Positions 20,599 to 22,928 of a stretch of DNA of 22,928 bases are shown here, one piece after another. The notes under the pieces are model-generated. The model did no database searches. It was given only the letters and a program-made list of their open reading frames with translations, and was not told the origin of the DNA. Each line of letters opens with the position of its first letter. The first letter of the stretch is position 1. The DNA comes from Isoetes engelmannii. Lineage: Eukaryota; Streptophyta; Lycopodiopsida; Isoetales; Isoetaceae. The DNA is taken from positions 3,638 to 26,565 of the forward strand of contig JAANSK020114461.1 in NCBI GenBank assembly GCA_011763485.2, read 5' to 3'. The position numbers and the translations under genes are program-made.

Positions 20599-21198
20599 TT
20601 ACTTCAGCTAGCTGCTATTATTGCACACATCGGCAATGCCTGAAAGCATGGCAATAAGAAGGTTTACAAATTGGTCAAATCTTCTCATTTGGGCAGATCA
20701 ATTCATGAAACTTAGCATTCGTTACAAGATAAAAACTCCAAAATCGCCAATTTGGGCAGTTTCAAGAGCTAAAACAAGCATCATTCGCAACAGAAAGAAG
20801 TCGGAAAAAGAAACAAAAAGATGTTAACTTACAAGCCAGGATATTGAAAACTAATCCATTTCGAGGATTATGAAGATGCAAAGGGCAGTAGGGGCAGTAA
20901 TGAGAGGACTGGATCCATGCCAGAAAGACGGCGAGCTGTCTTCTAGGACTGCGGGTTAACGAGCAAGACTTTTACTTAATTAGCAATACTGCTGCGCTTA
21001 AGGGAACTGGAACGACCTTTTCACACCGCAGCTTTCAAGCTTTTTTTAGCGCTCTTAAAATTTCTAGATCTACTATTGCTGTTCGCGTGTATTTGGTAAG
21101 TTATGTCAAAATCTAATTCTATGGTCTAAGACCCAAAAAAAATGGACCCAATTTGTGGACCACTCGATTCTTTGGCATCTTTTTAGTATCTAGTTTCT
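20599..21198. promoter_or_regulatory. Upstream region of the coiled-coil gene
   Basis: This is the 5' flank of the minus-strand gene. I see no clear TATA box or other defined site on the minus strand. An open plus-strand frame at 20621-20827 lacks features of a gene. Promoter location here is inferred only from gene orientation. Confidence 0.3.
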
Positions 21199-21414
21199 GG
21201 CTGACCCCGGGCTCGAAAAATCTTTGAGGTATAACCAGAAAATTTGCCGGTGTGTGTTAGTGTATACCGGATTTTTTATGTACTAAAGCTCAAAAATACT
21301 GGATTTTACATATAAACTCTGTTTTTGCTATCAATATTTTTGCCGGCACGCAAAGGGGAACTTCAATCGGTAATCCTCGAGCCTACCCCTACTTTTTCGA
21401 GCCCTGGGCTGACC
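21199..21414. mobile_element. hAT-type MITE, about 200 bases, with 8-base target duplication
   Basis: GGCTGACC occurs at 21199-21206 and again at 21407-21414. Between them the element (21207-21406) ends in inverted repeats: CCGGGCTCGAAAAA on the left, and CAGGGCTCGAAAAA read inward from the right, 13 of 14 identical. An 8-base duplication and termini beginning CAGGG are hallmarks of hAT elements. There is no coding capacity, so it is a non-autonomous MITE. Both ends also carry a TGCCGG motif further in. It lies about 600 bases upstream of the coiled-coil gene's start. Confidence 0.85.
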
Positions 21415-22288
21415 CATGGATTGCCCAAGTTCTTGTCACTAGTTAGAATTTCAGCACTCTGCTAGATTGACAAAAAGTTTTTCTTTTATAGGTTTTTATT
21501 GTCCTTTTCTATACTGGCAACGGTATCCCAAATAGGTTTTCTTTCCTTGTTATATGAGTTATAAGTCCCCAAGTTGTAGATGTTCATTGACAAACAGGAA
21601 ATGACATCAAATCATTTCTGTCTCTTCTCCGCAAAAAACAAACAATGATCTGATCAAGAAAAAAAGAGCCAAAGAAGGGTAACATGGGAAATGCAAACTG
21701 GCTCGCTTCGGTGTTAGTCTTTTCTTCTACTTCATTTGTACATTATGTGGTTGATCATCTAAAATAATCCAAAGTTAATAAAGAAAGAAAAACTTTGTAT
21801 ATCTATTGGCCAATGAGATGCACTCACAACACTTAAAAATGAAAAGAGTATTGTGCTACACATGCAACACCACCATAGCTTGCCTCCATTCGTCATACAT
21901 CAATGTGAACACTCGAAATCAAGACACCTGCATATGTATGCTACTGGCTAAAAATTAAGCCAAATGCCAAGACCGACTTATCAGAACTCTATACTAATCC
22001 ATAGAGGTGCATAAAGCAATAATTAAGTGTGATACTTTAGTGGTTACAACTAAGATACGACAAAGTAGGAGCTAGTCTTCTAATGCAAATGAAAAATTTA
22101 AATAATGTCCATTTGTGTCTCACAGCTACACATTAAAGTGGATATAGTTAATATTGATTTTTATTGATGTTTTGGTGTGTTAAGAGAGAAGTCGTTTTTT
22201 TTTCTTAAAAAAAAAAAGCAAAAAAATAATGGAAACTTCAAAATGTCGTGTAAACTATTAAATATATCCATTTATTATAATCAAAGAA
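21415..22288. other. AT-rich spacer, no gene seen
   Basis: The stretch is AT-rich, with homopolymer tracts (T and A runs at about 22194-22228). No open frame here has support from splice sites or motifs, and I recognise no repeat ends. Confidence 0.5.
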
Positions 22289-22337
22289 TCACAAATCCAA
22301 TAACACACCAAACCAAAAAAATTCACACTTTTTTTTT

Positions 22338-22385
22338 GCTTTCAAACTCCCATTGTCTGTGGCTTTCAAGCTCCCATTGTCTGTG
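22338..22385. repeat. 24-base tandem duplication
   Basis: GCTTTCAAACTCCCATTGTC... at 22338-22361 is repeated at 22362-22385 with one difference (aaactcc versus aagctcc). It is in frame and duplicates eight codons of the PPR fragment on the minus strand. Confidence 0.9.
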
Positions 22386-22519
22386 GGACCTATGCTAATA
22401 CATGCCTTCAGGACATTTGTAAATGTGATGGCATCATGCTTTATGCTATCCATCTCCAGCCTCCTAAAAAGGGTTAAAGCATAGCACCTATCATTATGCC
22501 GAGCATATCCTGCAATCAT
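22340..22519 (-). pseudogene. Pentatricopeptide-repeat (PPR) gene fragment
   Basis: On the minus strand MIAGYARHNDRCYALTLFRR, DAITFTNVLKACISIG and adjoining residues match a PLS-type plant PPR repeat (helix pair ending ITF..VLKAC). A TGA lies two codons upstream of the residue before MIAGYA, and sequence further upstream is not PPR-like, so only one repeat is left. After it, the octapeptide TDNGSLKA is duplicated by a 24-base tandem repeat (22338-22385), then the frame runs into A-rich sequence. PPR proteins bind organellar RNA; this copy is too short to do so. It is probably a retrocopy or transduplicated fragment. Confidence 0.75.
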
Positions 22520-22620
22520 GACATTCCTTCACTTTGCATACGTAAACCATTGCTAGGACAAAATTCCTAGTTTTTACGGTATTTGTTTCTTTCTGATAAC
22601 CATTGTTACCAATAGTCTAA

Positions 22621-22641
22621 GCGGCGCTGCTCTAGCGCCGC
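22621..22641. repeat. GC-rich perfect hairpin (8-bp stem, 5-base loop)
   Basis: GCGGCGCT (22621-22628) and AGCGCCGC (22634-22641) are exact reverse complements with loop GCTCT. The GC-rich stem stands out in AT-rich surroundings. It is about 50 bases from a tRNA-like segment and may be the end of a short element. Confidence 0.9.
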
Positions 22642-22687
22642 CCAATAAATTTTTGTTTTTGGCTCTTATTTGTCCAAAATTTCTTCT

Positions 22688-22720
22688 GTGGAGATTTGAA
22701 CCCCCTGCCAATATCGGCAG
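22688..22720 (-). other. tRNA-like T-arm and hairpin (third copy type)
   Basis: On the minus strand a hairpin, CTGCC GATATT GGCAG (22705-22720), is followed at once by GGGGTTCAAATCTCC, a B-box-like sequence. The order, anticodon-type stem flush against a T-arm, is the same as in the segments near 170-240 and 8108-8175. The T-stem is imperfect and no acceptor stem is visible. This is likely a degraded tRNA-derived SINE. Confidence 0.4.
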
Positions 22721-22928
22721 TGCCATGAATAATCGATTAAGAGAACTACTTAAATTTCAGAATCAATAGCATAAAAATAAATATGACTTTGAGTCCTTCC
22801 ATGGAGAAATGCAGAGCGACTTAAAGATTTCCCAGACTAATTTCTGTGACGTACCCAACTCATCTACGGTGCCCCCACCGTATAGAAGCTGGATCATTCC
22901 CCCTTATTGGCCTAGCAAGCCAATCAAG

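Noticed and set aside
22865-22882. Inverted repeat TACGGTG/CACCGTA as a regulatory hairpin
   Set aside because: Seven-base arms with a C4 loop are expected by chance at this scale and nothing adjacent supports a role.
1-22928. CRISPR arrays, operons, bacterial terminators
   Set aside because: No regularly spaced repeats and no tightly packed co-directional genes; the genes seen are spliced and eukaryotic.

Overview
This window reads as nuclear DNA of a land plant. It has genes split by GT-AG introns of roughly 70 to 2000 bases, a degraded Ty1/copia element, a hAT-type MITE and a pentatricopeptide-repeat (PPR) fragment, with AT-rich spacers and no operons or ribosome binding sites. The plant-type coiled-coil/A9-like gene and the PPR fragment point to land plants. 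From memory of the family, the transposase relic at the left end recalls sequences of mosses, lycophytes and ferns, so a non-flowering plant is plausible but not proven.

Layout. Bases 1-240 hold a 114-base tandem duplication and a tRNA-like (Pol III B-box) segment on the minus strand. Bases about 294-3664 (minus) are a decayed DDE-type transposase gene, with an N-terminal zinc-finger-like exon, a catalytic region, a still spliceable 74-base intron, three in-frame stops and several frameshifts. Bases 4493-5398 (minus) are an unrecognised coding relic ending in a membrane segment. Near 5780-5937 is a plus-strand promoter-like region (two TTCTAGAA heat-shock-element cores, then TATAAAAGG and a splice donor). 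It may serve a small plus-strand gene, 7344-8307, whose product has a SUMO-interacting-type motif and a helical C-terminus. The last intron of that gene contains a second tRNA-like element. Bases 8308-10859 are gene-poor and hold hairpins and short tandem repeats.

The main gene is on the minus strand, 20598 down to 10860. I could join 21 exons, nearly all with consistent phase. They encode a protein of at least 665 residues: an N-terminal leader, a long coiled coil, a Pro/Ser-rich linker, and a C-terminal half that resembles the A9-type repeats and tail of the plant microtubule-associated protein AIR9. One junction (exons 12-13) does not match in phase, so at least one exon between 16182 and 17241 is missing from my model. 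Its introns carry an antisense copia remnant (about 14478-15980) and an unexplained 110-codon minus-strand reading frame (16440-16769).

Upstream of that gene lie a 200-base hAT-type MITE with an 8-base target duplication (21199-21414), a PPR fragment with a 24-base internal duplication, a GC-rich perfect hairpin and a third tRNA-like segment. I do not see a clearly novel multi-gene system. The most informative items are the intron-rich coiled-coil/A9-like gene, the small SIM-bearing gene, the decayed transposase, and the recurrent tRNA-like fragments.
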